Part shown: piece after piece, positions 1 to 9,825 of the stretch | How the letters are laid out: every line of letters begins with the position of its first letter | How positions within the stretch are numbered: position 1 is the stretch's first letter | From: Lycocorax pyrrhopterus obiensis | Lineage: Eukaryota; Chordata; Aves; Passeriformes; Paradisaeidae | Length of the DNA stretch: 64,000 nt | Assembly: GCA_014706295.1 (NCBI GenBank) | Contig: JACSVZ010000027.1 | Coordinates: 4,816,924 to 4,880,923 of the forward strand | Reading direction: 5' to 3' | Translations under genes and position numbers: made by a program | The notes under the pieces: model-generated | The model's input: the letters and a program-made list of their open reading frames with translations, nothing else | Databases searched by the model: none | Told to the model about the DNA's origin: nothing

Positions 1-85
1 CTGGCTCATTTCAGCTCAGTGTCCCCCCATGTGTCACCCCCCTGTCACAGCCCCCCACTAAACGCACCCCACTTCTGTGTTGCAG

Positions 86-101
86 GTCCGGGGGGGCCTG
101 A
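86..101 (+). CDS. ADAM11: ADAM11 last coding codons (partial, 3' end of gene)
   Basis: A pyrimidine-rich stretch ending ttgcag gives a splice acceptor at 85/86. One G completes a codon from the previous exon; then come codons for Ser-Gly-Gly-Ala and TGA at 99-101. From memory, mammalian ADAM11 ends in Arg-Ser-Gly-Gly-Ala, so this frame fits. ADAM11 is a catalytically inactive, membrane-anchored ADAM of neurons that acts with LGI-family ligands and Kv1 channels at synapses (family knowledge). Support comes from the strand, from gene order (ADAM11 lies left of GJC1 in human, in this orientation) and from the AATAAA about 2 kb downstream. The rest of the gene lies outside the window. Other frames from the same acceptor stop at 148-150 or 293-295 and cannot be excluded from so few codons. 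Confidence 0.55.
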
Positions 102-1660
102 GCGGGGCCGCTCTGCTCCACCCCCCCACCGCCTCATTAACAGCAATTAAATGGGGCGGCGCTGCCGAGGGTCCGGCCGAGGAGGAGAGCGGGGGGGGGC
201 ACCCGGGACCGCCCCCCGGCCCCCCCCGCACCGCCACGAATGTACGGGGACCCCCGGCCCCCCCGGGCTGGCGGCGCTCGGCACTGGATGAATGAATGTA
301 CTCGTGGGGCCAGAGGGGAGCCCCCGCCCCACATCCCCCTCTGCCCTCCGGCAGCATCTTCCAGCCAGGGGCCTGGGACCCCAAAAGGCAGGCCCGTGTA
401 CCCCAGGACGAGGCCAGTATACGCCAGTACCAGGCCAGTAATACCCAGTACCAGGCCAGCACCCTTTCCCAGTTCAGGGCCTGGAGTCGTGTCCCCTGCC
501 CCCCCAGTGCCTGGGCTGGGTCCCACGGGGGCCAAGTCCTGCACCCCCAGATGTGCCTCCCCGCCCCCCCAAAGCAGCCTCCGTGTGGGGTTTGTCCCCT
601 CAAATTCTCCCCTGATCCCCCATGTCATGGCTGCACCCCCCAAGCCATGGGACCCCGAAGTCCCCAGTGGTGGGACAGGCACCCATGGGTGACATCTCTC
701 CCTCCAGACTTCTCCCACTTCCCCAGCTCAGGCAGGTGAACCCCAAACTGGTGACACTGGGGTTGGGGGTGACAAAGGACCCCCCCAGAGGACACGGGTA
801 CTGGGTGAGCCCTGGGCTGGGGACACATGGGGCTGCTTGCTGGGTGGCACTTGTCACCCCAGCCCCAGGGCAGGCTTGTGGCGCCCATTCCCCCCAGACT
901 GGGTGTCCCCCACCCCCACGGCAGGCTGGGGGGAGGCATCACCCTCTCCCTGTGGCACGTGGCACATGTCACCCTGCATGGGGTGGCTCTGTAGGGCCAC
1001 CCAAACCACAGCACCACGGAGCACCGGGGACCACACTGGTCCCTTTAACCACTGGTGACACTCAGCACGGAGGGGGGACATCCCTGGTGACACTTGGTGA
1101 CACAACCTAGTGTGTGTGCATGTGTGGGGACACCCCTGGGGACACTCAGCAGGGGGACAATGGGGAATGATACCCATTGCCCACGGCAGTGTGAGGGTGT
1201 CCCCTCTGTCCCCTCCCTCCCCAGTGTCCCTGCCCGCCACCAGGCCCCTTTGCCATGGAGACAGAGGGTGACCAAGTGTGTCCCCAAGCCCAGCCATGGC
1301 CAAAGTGTGCGGTGGCCCCCAGCCTGGTGTGACAGCCCCACTGAGCACCCAGGGGTGCCATGGCTGTGGTGGCACCACAGGGGACAGGGTGGGAGGTGAC
1401 AGCAGGATGGGGGTGGCTGGACATCCCCTGGCTGGACTTTGGTGGTGGCTTCTTGTGTGACATATCAGCAATGGGCTGGGAGATGTGGGGACCTGGGACC
1501 ACCATGGACATCAGGGGTCTGGATCAACCCCCCATGTCTATCACTGTCACCACAGTGTCCCCACAGCTGTCACAGCCACAGTGCCGGGGCGCTCCCCGCG
1601 GCGAGGGGACACCCCTGGTTCAGAGCAAGAAGCCGCCGTCGTCACTGGGTTTGGGGACAT

Positions 1661-1661
1661 T

Positions 1662-1697
<36 letters not shown>

Positions 1698-1700
1698 AAT
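1661..1700. repeat. (AT)n run inside the ADAM11 3' UTR
   Basis: Forty bases made only of A and T, mostly alternating TA, within otherwise GC-rich sequence. The alternating purine-pyrimidine run is self-complementary and could form a hairpin in RNA or a cruciform in DNA. Its length is likely to vary between individuals. Confidence 0.9.
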
Positions 1701-2071
1701 ACCGGGATTTTTCTTAATGATTTTAATGCTGTCAGGGCGGGAGGGCCCGCGGCGGGGGTGGGGGCACCCGGTGCTTCCAGAGCCAAGCGAGCAAAGCCCC
1801 CCCAGCCCCCGCTGCGCCCACGGCCCCCTCCCGTCCCAGGGACGAGCACAGCGGGGCGGCGTCCCCGTCCCCCCCTCGCCGCACCGCCGCCACCCCGCAC
1901 CGCCTGCTCCGCTACCGCCGGGCCGGGCGGGACCCCCGCGCCCGCCCCGCGCCCGCCTGGCCTCGAGCTCCCGCTTTGCACGTGCTGGGAGCCGCCGCCG
2001 GGGCCGCCGCTCTGGGCTCGGCCCTGGCTCCGGCCTCGGCCGCCTCCTGCAATGTCGCAGAATTTATTTAC

Positions 2072-2077
2072 AATAAA
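2072..2077 (+). terminator. ADAM11: Polyadenylation signal AATAAA, probable ADAM11 3' end
   Basis: A canonical AATAAA lies in a short AU-rich patch right after CpG-rich sequence, followed by a G/T-rich stretch within 20-40 bases. This layout is expected of a real cleavage site, probably near 2090-2095. It is the first plus-strand canonical signal seen after the ADAM11 stop. Confidence 0.7.
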
Positions 2078-2095
2078 GATTTGGAAAACGATGGG

Positions 2096-4257
2096 GCTCC
2101 GCTTCTCACCCGTTTGGGGAGGCGGGGGGGACGGGGCCAGGGAGCCGGGAGGATGCTCCGGTCCTTGGATCCCTCCAGCTCATCCCACTGATGTGTTCCC
2201 CATGTCCCTCAATCCCACCCTGGCCTGTCCCTCACGATTTCCACGTCTGAGTCACAAGACACACCCAGTGTGACTCCCAGTATGGAGACGATGGCACACG
2301 GTGAGTGTCACCAAGCTCCCTCCCTCTCAGCTTGTGCCTGGCTGGGGACCCTGTCCCGCTGTGGGGACACGGAGCTGCTCCCCGTCCCATCCCAGCGATG
2401 CTCGGTCCCTGTGCAAGGACACTGCTCCATCCCTGTCCCAGCACGGGGACCCTGCTGCAGCCCAGGGACACCCTCAGCTGAGCGAGCACCGCGCAGGGTC
2501 CCGGCAGCAACCCCTGGCAGAACGGGACCGGGGGACAGGTCCCCGACTCCCAGAGGGACCCACGAGGATCTTCCCATGGAACCAGCCCGGGGGGTGCTCA
2601 GCTGGGGCTGGACCTCAAACCTCAGCGCAGTTGCACTGACCGGCACGGCCGGACTGGCTGGGACAGCCGAAATCCCTGGGACACCTGGACTGGCTGGGAC
2701 AATCGGACCCCCCTGGGACAGCCGAAATCCCCGGGGACAGCCGAAATCCCTGGGCCAGCCGAAATCCCCGGGACAGCCGAAATCCCCGGGACAGCCGAAA
2801 TCCCTGGGCCAGCCGAAACCCCCGGGACAGCCGCGCTCCCCGGGCTGACGGCTTGGCAGGCTCGCTGGCACGGCCGCTCCTCCTCGCACACCGACCAGGA
2901 GAGGGCTCTCCCAGCACAGCCTGGGCTGGATGCGCAGGAGCTGCTCCGACGTCCCCAGGATGCTCCAGGGCCACTCGTGTCCGTTCCGCGGTCCCAGCCC
3001 CGCGGGGACACCGGCACAGGCGGGGGTGCAGCGCATCCCCTCTGTTCGGGGTCCTGTGCTGGTCAGGAGGTCACCACACGAGCGTCACTCCCCTGGGGGA
3101 CCCCTTCTCCGCCCGCCGGGGACAAGGGGCGGGATTCAGGACAATTCCTGCTGTGACCACCTCCCCCCGAGCCCCCGGACGTGGAGCTGGAGGTGCCCGT
3201 CTCCCTGAAGGGACTCGCTCGGTGTCCCCCGTGCGTGGCAGGAGAACACACCGGCTCCAGCTCCCTGCGGGGATGATGCTGAGCTCCAGCCTGGGGTTCC
3301 AGGGGTGCCCCGAGCACCTCGGGGTGCTGCTCCCTGGGGAGGACACCCAGCCCCGGGTGGGGGCCTCTCTCTGGCTCCAGCCCACCTTATTAAAGCGATC
3401 ACCGCCAGCCTCTTGCTCTGCCCCCCGCGGCAGGACGGGGCGAGGGGTGAGGAAGAGGCTGGAGGTGCCTCTGGCCGAGGCAGTGACCGCGGGGTGAGCA
3501 GGGGCTCTGCACCAGGACCCTCTCAGTGCCCCCTCACCACAGTGCCCTCCTGACAGGGCAAGGCTGGCAGCAAACGGGGCTGTTTCCCCCCTGACGTGGC
3601 TGCAGGGGCATCTCTGCACCCCGTGAGGGGCTTGATGCCGTTTTGCTCCATCCACAGCGGAGCTGTGCCACAGCACGGAGCTATTTTGGGCTGGTGTCGA
3701 GATACCAGCGCGATGAGTGAGTCAGAAATATTCCAGATGCACTGGCTGCTTCTGAATCTTGAGTTATTCAAAATCTTCAGGGTCAGGAGGGCAAAAAACA
3801 TGATTTCAAGTGGGCCCAGCTGAGCCTGCTGCCGTGCAGGGTCACACAACACCCACAGCAGTGTGGGCAGGGCTGATCAGGGCAGGGTTCCTGTGCCAGG
3901 GGCTGGGGCACAAGGACACCACGGTGTGTTGGATGTGTCTGGCAGAAGGGAGATGCTCCTTGGCCAACTGCCCAGGACCACAAAAGCTGCAGGAGGCAGC
4001 AGGTCTGGTGCCCAGAGACACCCAGCACTCCAGGCTGCCCTTTCTCTCCATCACAAACTGCTCCAGCTCCTTTCCAGCTCCCCCCATGGCAGAGAGCATT
4101 CCCACCTGTCCTCAAGCTCCTTCTTTCTCCGAATTCACTGGTTCTGTCAGGGACAGTCCCTCTGATCTCCACTCCTCATCCACTGCTTTAACTACACCTG
4201 CCAAAGGTCAACCACAGCAACCCATGGGAGAAGCCACAGCCTCCCATTTCCGTGCTG
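2096..4257. other. Intergenic stretch after ADAM11, no gene recognised
   Basis: GC-rich sequence with open frames on both strands but no recognisable protein, no consistent splice pattern and no RNA gene. It holds an 18-bp tandem repeat (2665-2847). The remainder appears to be unique spacer. Confidence 0.6.
2665..2847. repeat. 18-bp minisatellite, about 8-10 copies
   Basis: Repeated unit close to CGAAATCCCCGGGACAGC, with copies differing mainly at CCC/CCT and GACAG/GCCAG. The outer copies are more diverged and carry short inserts. Because 18 is a multiple of 3, the array stays open in every frame and produces repetitive false ORFs. Confidence 0.9.
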
Positions 4258-4690
4258 AGATCAGAGAATCAGGGAATTGTTCAGTTGGAAAAGCACTCTC
4301 AGATCATTGAGTCCAACCATTCCCCCAGCACTGCCAGGGCCATCACTGACCCCTGTCCCCAAGTGCCACATCCACAGGTTTTTAAACCCCTCCAGGGCCA
4401 GTGACTCCACCCCTGCCCTGGGCAGCCTCTTCCAATGCCTGAGCACCCTTTCCATGAAGGAATTTTCCCAATATCCCACCTAAACCTCCCCTGGCCCAGC
4501 CTGAGGCCGCTCCCTCTCCTCCTGTCCCTGTTCCCTGGGAGCAGAGCCCGACCCCCCCCAGCTGCCCCCTCCTGTCAGGGAGTTGTGCAGAGCCACAAGG
4601 TCCCCCCTGGGCCTCCTTTTCTCCAGGCTGAGCCCCTTTCCCAGCTCCCTCAGCCGCTCCTCATCAGACTCCTGCTCAAGGCCTTTAACT
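4258..4690 (-). mobile_element. CR1 LINE 3' fragment (antisense)
   Basis: Begins with the reverse complement of the CR1 3' end (AGAATCA ... TTGGAAAA) and continues through the reverse complement of the CR1 3' region, including the stretches read as CCTGGGAGCAGAGC and CTTTTCTCCAGGCTGAG. It is 5' truncated, as is usual for CR1. The translated remnant is broken. Confidence 0.9.
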
Positions 4691-5471
4691 TGAGAGAAAA
4701 AAAATCCAAACAAATCCCTCATTATTAGTAAACCCAAAGAAAGAAGAACCCAACGCCTCCCCCGCGCTGTGTCTGCGCCATTGCATAATGGGAAACCCTC
4801 GAACCTAAAATATCCGCGCTCCTCTGGTTGCTGAAGCTGATGATCGACCATCTGGCCGCGATTTTCCAATTCTAATCTAACGAGGCAGACGCTGCTTTTG
4901 GGGTGAGCACAAGGACGAAAGCCCTCGAGGACTCCCCAGGAAGGTGTCGTGGTCGTGGCCGAGGCTGGGGGTGGTGAGGGGGCTCCACGTGAGCAGCAGC
5001 TTGTGAGAGCAGAGGGAGGCTCAGGCTGCTCCCCCATCACAGAGCCGGGATGTTCGGGGCACCTTTGGGAGCAGAGGACACATCAGATGGTTGGGAGGCA
5101 CCTCTGCAGTGTGGAGTGATGGGGAAATGTGTCTCGAAGGGCGTGAACCATGGGGGGACATCCATGGATCCATGGAGTTATCTCCCAGGTGAGGGAAATA
5201 ACACCCCAAGCCCAGTTTCACAACCATGGCCTGATTTTCCATGCAAATAAAAGAACCTGAACTGAACTCTGACCACAAACCAGGACAGTGGGTTTCCAGC
5301 TGGGAAACCCTCCCAAGGCTGGCACCTGCCTGGTGCAGAAGCTGCCCCTTGGCCACAGCACTGCAGTCACACACCCACACCTCGAGTAACGGGCGCTTCC
5401 TGCTCTGGGAATGATGCTGGAAGACAACACGAGTTCATCCAGCTGTGCCACATCTGTTCCTGGTATGAAAC
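4691..5471. other. Unique spacer with a possible conserved noncoding block
   Basis: No gene recognised. The part at about 4735-4905 differs in texture from the CR1 before it and the purine array after it: mixed AT and CpG, low repetitiveness, with words such as ATTGCATAAT. It could be a conserved noncoding element, but only alignment can show that. Confidence 0.35.
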
Positions 5472-6249
5472 AGAGGAGAGGAGAGGAGAGGAGAGGAGAG
5501 GAGAGGAGAGGAGAGGAGAGGAGAGGAGAGGAGAGGAGAGGAGAGGAGAGGAGAGGAGAGGAGAGGAGAGGAGAGGAGAGGAGGGAGAGGAGAGGAGAGG
5601 AGAGGAGAGGAGAGGAGAGGAGAGGAGAGGAGAGGAGAGGAGAGGAGAGGAGAGGAGAGGAGAGGAGAGGAGAGGAGAGGAGAGGAGAGGAGAGGAGAGG
5701 AGAGGAGAGGAGAGGAGAGGAGAGGAGAGGAGAGGAGAGGAGAGGAGAGGAGAGGAGAGGAGAGGAGAGGAGAGGAGAGGAGAGGAGAGGAGAGGAGAGG
5801 AGAGGAGAGGAGAGGAGAGGAGAGGAGAGGAGAGGAGAGGAGAGGAGAGGAGAGGAGAGGGAGGAGAGGAGAGGAGAGGAGAGGAGAGGAGAGGAGAGGA
5901 GAGGAGAGGAGAGGAGAGGAGAGGAGAGGAGAGGAGAGGAGAGGAGAGGAGAGGAGAGGAGAGGAGAGGAGAGGAGAGGAGAGGAGAGGAGAGGAGAGGA
6001 GAGGAGAGGAGAGGAGAGGAGAGGAGAGGAGAGGAGAGGAGAGGAGAGGAGAGGAGAGGAGAGGAGAGGAGAGGAGAGGAGAGGAGAGGAGAGGAGAGGA
6101 GAGGAGAGGAGAGGAGAGGAGAGGAGAGGAGAGGAGAGGAGAGGAGAGGAGAGGAGAGGAGAGGAGAGGAGAGGAGAGGAGAGGAGAGGAGAGGAGAGGA
6201 GAGGAGAGGAGAGGAGAGGAGAGGAGAGGAGAGGAGAGGAGAGGAGAGG
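5472..6249. repeat. (GAGGA)n pentanucleotide array, about 778 bp
   Basis: Almost pure GAGGA repeats, roughly 155 units, on the plus strand, with two phase-shifting interruptions near 5582 and 5860. The plus strand is entirely purine. The array has no stop codon in any frame, which yields false proteins of Gly-Glu-Glu-Arg-Arg or Leu-Leu-Ser-Ser-Pro repeats. Homopurine mirror-like tracts of this size can form triplex (H-DNA) and are length-unstable; that is general knowledge, not shown here. Confidence 0.98.
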
Positions 6250-6846
6250 TCACTCTGGCTCTCTCCCAAAGTCCCAGCACCCGCTGTGCCTTGTGATGGA
6301 GCATCCTCACCGTGCCTCTACAAGTTGAGGCCTTTATTTTATACATGGAAAATTCAGGGAAAATGATGGGTTTGTCACCATGGAGAAACTCAGCAGGAGG
6401 AGTCTGCACACCTCAGGTGGAAGCAGATCCCAGCTCTGTCTCGCCCACGATGGGAATTTTGCTATTTGGGCTCCAGATGGAAACAAGAAACAAACCCGTG
6501 CACGGAAAAGAGGCCATTTGGGGAAAGAGGCTCTTGGCTCCGCACACCTGGCGTGGAGCTGACACTCCACAGGGCATTCCAGAGACCCGGCATGGGGGGA
6601 AGGAGAGAGTCAGAGCACCCAGCTGCCACGGCTCTGCCAAGCACAGCGCGTCCACAGTGGAGGTGACTCCACCTCTGGGTGGAGCAGCAGGAGCCAGGGA
6701 GGCTGTATGGGAATGGAGTAGGAAGAAGGGTCACAGGAGCTTTAGCAAGGGCTCGTGGCAGCCTGGCAAACCCAACGGGCTGTGGTGACTGCAGGGACCT
6801 CCCAGGCTTCTCCCTGCTGGTTGTGCTGTTGAGCGACCCGGGCTGA
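6250..6846. other. Intergenic spacer, nothing recognised
   Basis: Unique sequence between the GAGGA array and the next CR1 fragment. No coding frame, RNA gene or repeat was recognised. Confidence 0.5.
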
Positions 6847-7115
6847 TCAGAGAATCACAGCAGGTTAAGACCATCTGAGAGCCCATCTCGTTCCAGCCCC
6901 CTGCCCTGGGCAGGGACACCTTCCACCAGACCAGGCTGCTCAGAGCTCCATCCAACCTGTCCTTGGACACTTCCAGGGGTGGGGCAGCCACAGCTTCTCT
7001 GGACAGCCTGTGCTGTGCCTCACCACCCCAGCAATAAGAACCTTCTTTCTTAAATTTAGTCTAAATCAATCCTCCTTCAATATAAAATCATCACCCCTCG
7101 TCCTGTCACAACAGG
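6847..7115 (-). mobile_element. CR1 3' fragment (antisense)
   Basis: Starts AGAGAATCACAG and runs through the reverse complement of the CR1 segment read as GGGCAGGGACACCTTCCAC and the CAGCCACAGCTTCTCTGG stretch. More diverged than the copies at 9535 and 45206. Confidence 0.85.
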
Positions 7116-8751
7116 CACCACCGCAGAGTTCATCCCCACCCTCTTATCCCCTTAAGTACTGAAAGTTCTGTGATAACACACCCAGACTTACCCAGTGCTC
7201 AAAGAATTTGCTGGGAAAAGCTGGGATTGTGTGGATTTTAGGTAAAAGATACCAGAGCTGAAACCTTTTGCTGACCAGTCTGAGTGACCACTGACCTGAT
7301 TTCTGCCAGCAGAGAGGATCCCTCAGCAGTGGAGAACAAGGACTTGAGCAGAAACTCAGGCTTCCCACGGCTGCCCACAAAACAGACTCAGGTCAAACCC
7401 CAAATCCCTTTTAAAAATTCTTAGAGGCTTAAGGAGCTCAGGGGGACGGACCTGCCGGGGCAGCCACCGCGGGCCAGCGTGGGAGCCCTGGGGATGGAGT
7501 GTCCCCCCTCCAAGGGCACTGCACACTCAGTGTCGGGAGGAAAGAGAAAAGGAAAGAGGAGCTGAGCCCTGAGGTCAGTTCAGCGACTGAAGAGCAGGCA
7601 GGAACAGCCCCACGGCACCAGGGACACCAGCCAAATCCCAGCGGGAGTGCGACGGAGCCGGACACAGGCTGGGGACGGTGAGGCAGCTCGGGGGTCAAAG
7701 TGCAGTCACACCAGTGCCTGTGAGGGGCCGTGGGCTGGAGATGGTGAGAGCCAGACCAGGGGACGGGGAGGGTTTTCACCAGCCAATGGCCCGGAAACAG
7801 GACTGAAGGCTTTGGTGTCCTTTAACTTCGGCTGCGCAGCCGCCAGCTCCGGAGGGAGGGCACAAATATCCCGGGGGAAACGGGGGAAACCCAATTCCGG
7901 AGCGTGTTACGGCTAGACTGAACAACAACATTTCCCAATGCCCTTTAAGGCGCGATCTCCTGCTGCCAGGCGCTGCCTGCATCCCTCGGAGGTCTTTTCC
8001 AGCTCACAGCCCGTGTCATCCCAGGCGCGGGCCGCGCTCCCAGCTCGGTTTAACCCCTTCGCGGCCGCGGCAGAGCCGCCGTGACCCCGGGGCCGGGGCC
8101 GATCGCTGCCGCGGTTCAGATCCAGGTCAGCGCAGCTCTGCGGAGTCCCAGCGGGCCCTGGGATCCCGGTCTCGCCCTGGCAGCGCAGTCAGCCGAGCTC
8201 CCGCTCCCACCGGGGCAGCGGCACCCGCGCAGCGCCCGGCGCTGGCCCTGCCCGTGCCCCGGCCCCCGGCCAAAGGCAGAGCCGCGCAGCAGAGGCTGCC
8301 GAGTTAAACTGGCAGCTGACAAAGGGAAGGTTTGTTTTCCCATTTCCTGGGATTTTCTTCCCAGTCCTTGAGAATTTAAATGCACAACTAGAATGAGCAG
8401 TTTGTTGAATCAGGTTTGAGGTCTCTCAAGGTCCTGGCTCTCCTCTCTGGGATATCGGCGGTGCCACAGCCTCCAGGTCAGAGAACTTTATGTAACTCTC
8501 TCCTCACTCTGCTCTGGCTATGACACCTTCTCTGGGATGTCCTTTCTTCACAAGGATCTTCCCCTTCCCTCACTGGATATCAAAATACTCAAAATTACTA
8601 ATTTTGAGCACTGCAGAGCATCCCAATGCACTGTTTTGTTAAAAACCCAGCAGGCTCCTTATGCTGCTCCATCCAGCGGGTCAGCAAGGGGGGGCGAGAG
8701 GGGAAAAGAAACCAGATTTCAGAGCCAACGATTAAACCAGGATTTCATTTC
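7116..8751. other. Intergenic stretch containing a CpG-rich patch
   Basis: No gene recognised. 7116-7900 and 8300-8750 are ordinary spacer. The central part (about 7940-8300) is CpG-rich and is listed separately. Confidence 0.5.
7940..8300. promoter_or_regulatory. Orphan CpG-rich patch
   Basis: Local rise in G+C and in CpG dinucleotides, including GCGGCCGCGG near 8062, between the ADAM11 3' end and the GJC1 3' end. In vertebrates such patches usually mark promoters, but no exon of a known gene lies beside it. It could be the start of a noncoding transcript, an enhancer, or a GC-rich accident. Confidence 0.4.
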
Positions 8752-8875
8752 ACAGAATCACAGAACCATTAAGGTTGGAAAAGACCTCTGAGACCATCAA
8801 GTCCAACCTTGGACCCTTGTCACCCAGAGCAGAGCACTGAGTGCCACGTCCAGTCATTAAATCACACCCTCCTGA
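8752..8875 (-). mobile_element. CR1 3' end fragment (antisense)
   Basis: Starts CACAGAATCACAGAACCATTA and continues with the reverse complement of the CR1 3' terminus (TTGGAAAAGACCTCTGAGA ... AAGTCCAACC). Short, 5' truncated copy. Confidence 0.88.
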
Positions 8876-9534
8876 GCTCATCCCCTCCTAGCCATGGACT
8901 GTCCCCCCTCCTCTGTGCACAGGGGACAAATCCCCAGGGACTGGGTGACCTCTTGGACACGCTGCCAGGGGAAACTCTGGGGCACCTTGGAAATGCAGGG
9001 TGAGCCAAGGGATAAGGCTCTCCCGCTTTCTCACCACAAACTTCTGTCCTTTAGGGTGAGGTGGTTATTTCACACCTGCAGAGCACCATGTTCCCAGCCT
9101 GCCCAGCAGCATCCAGGTGCTCCTGGCAGCAAGAACCTGCACCAGGCAGGGGGACACTGCTCGGCATCACCGTGCTGGGCTCACCCTCTGCTCCTCTCTC
9201 TGTACCTCTCTCCCTGCATTTCACTCAATAAACTCACTTTCTCTGTGATACCATTGCACCTGGGTTTGTAGTACAGAAGGTTCTTGCCCCTGCCAGGCTC
9301 CTGTCCCTGTGTGTCCCCAGGTGCCGTCCCCTGGCACCTGCCCAGCCCCGCTCCCAAACTCCTCACTCACACCAATCCTTACCTGGCTGCAGCAGCAGCA
9401 CTTCTGGTCACCACCTTTTCCTGGCACTGGAAGGGTCCCGAACTTCCCATTAACTCGATTGAAGGCAGCAGCACCTGCAGGAGAGCTGGAGATTATTATA
9501 TTGTGTATGTTATATAGATATAAGATGTATAAGA
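8876..9534. other. Spacer with a plus-strand AATAAA
   Basis: No gene recognised. An AATAAA at about 9226-9231 sits in a T/C-rich context. It could end an unannotated transcript or an old LTR, but no upstream coding sequence supports either. Confidence 0.3.
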
Positions 9535-9825
9535 CCATAAAAATCAGACTGGTTTGGGTTGAAAAGACCTTTTTAAAGAACATCCAGTGCCACCCCCTGC
9601 CATGGGCAGGGACACCTTCCACTATCCCAGGTCGCTCCAATCCCCGTCCAACCTGGCCTTGGGACACTGCCAGGGATCCAGGGGCAGCCACAGCTGCTCT
9701 GGGCACCCTGTGCCAGGGCCTCCCCACCCTCCCAGGGAACAATTCTTTCCCAATATCCCATCCATCCCTGCCCTCTGGCAGTGGGAAGCCATTCCCCCTT
9801 GCCCTGGCACTGCAGGCCCTTCTCA
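9535..9825 (-). mobile_element. CR1 3' fragment (antisense), well preserved
   Basis: Reverse complement of the CR1 tail (TGGTTTGGGTTG, GGGCAGGGACACCTTCCAC, GATCCAGGGGCAGCCACAG). Shares long near-identical stretches with the copies at 28825 and 45206, suggesting one relatively young subfamily. Confidence 0.92.

Larger units (their letters stand above)
102..2095 (+). other. ADAM11: ADAM11 3' UTR (probable)
   Basis: About 2 kb of GC-rich sequence between the proposed ADAM11 stop codon and a strong polyadenylation signal. It has no convincing coding frame; the open frames across it are a by-product of high GC. It is rich in GTGACA/TGTCAC words between about 740 and 1500, and has an AT-only run near 1661 and a CpG-dense last 350 bases. 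Assigned as UTR by position between acceptor and AATAAA; no transcript evidence is available. Confidence 0.5.

Noticed and set aside
86..150. Alternative ADAM11 last-exon frame ending at 148-150
   Set aside because: It encodes a 20-residue Pro/Arg-rich tail with no recalled match, whereas the frame ending Ser-Gly-Gly-Ala fits the known C-terminus.
5367..6409. Three open frames of about 300 codons on both strands (Ser-Pro-Leu and Glu-Arg-Gly repeats)
   Set aside because: They are the six-frame shadows of the stop-free (GAGGA)n array, with no start context, domain or splice support.
8876..9260. LTR or gene end suggested by AATAAA near 9226
   Set aside because: No TATA element, LTR boundaries or upstream exon were found, so it is noted only as a spacer.
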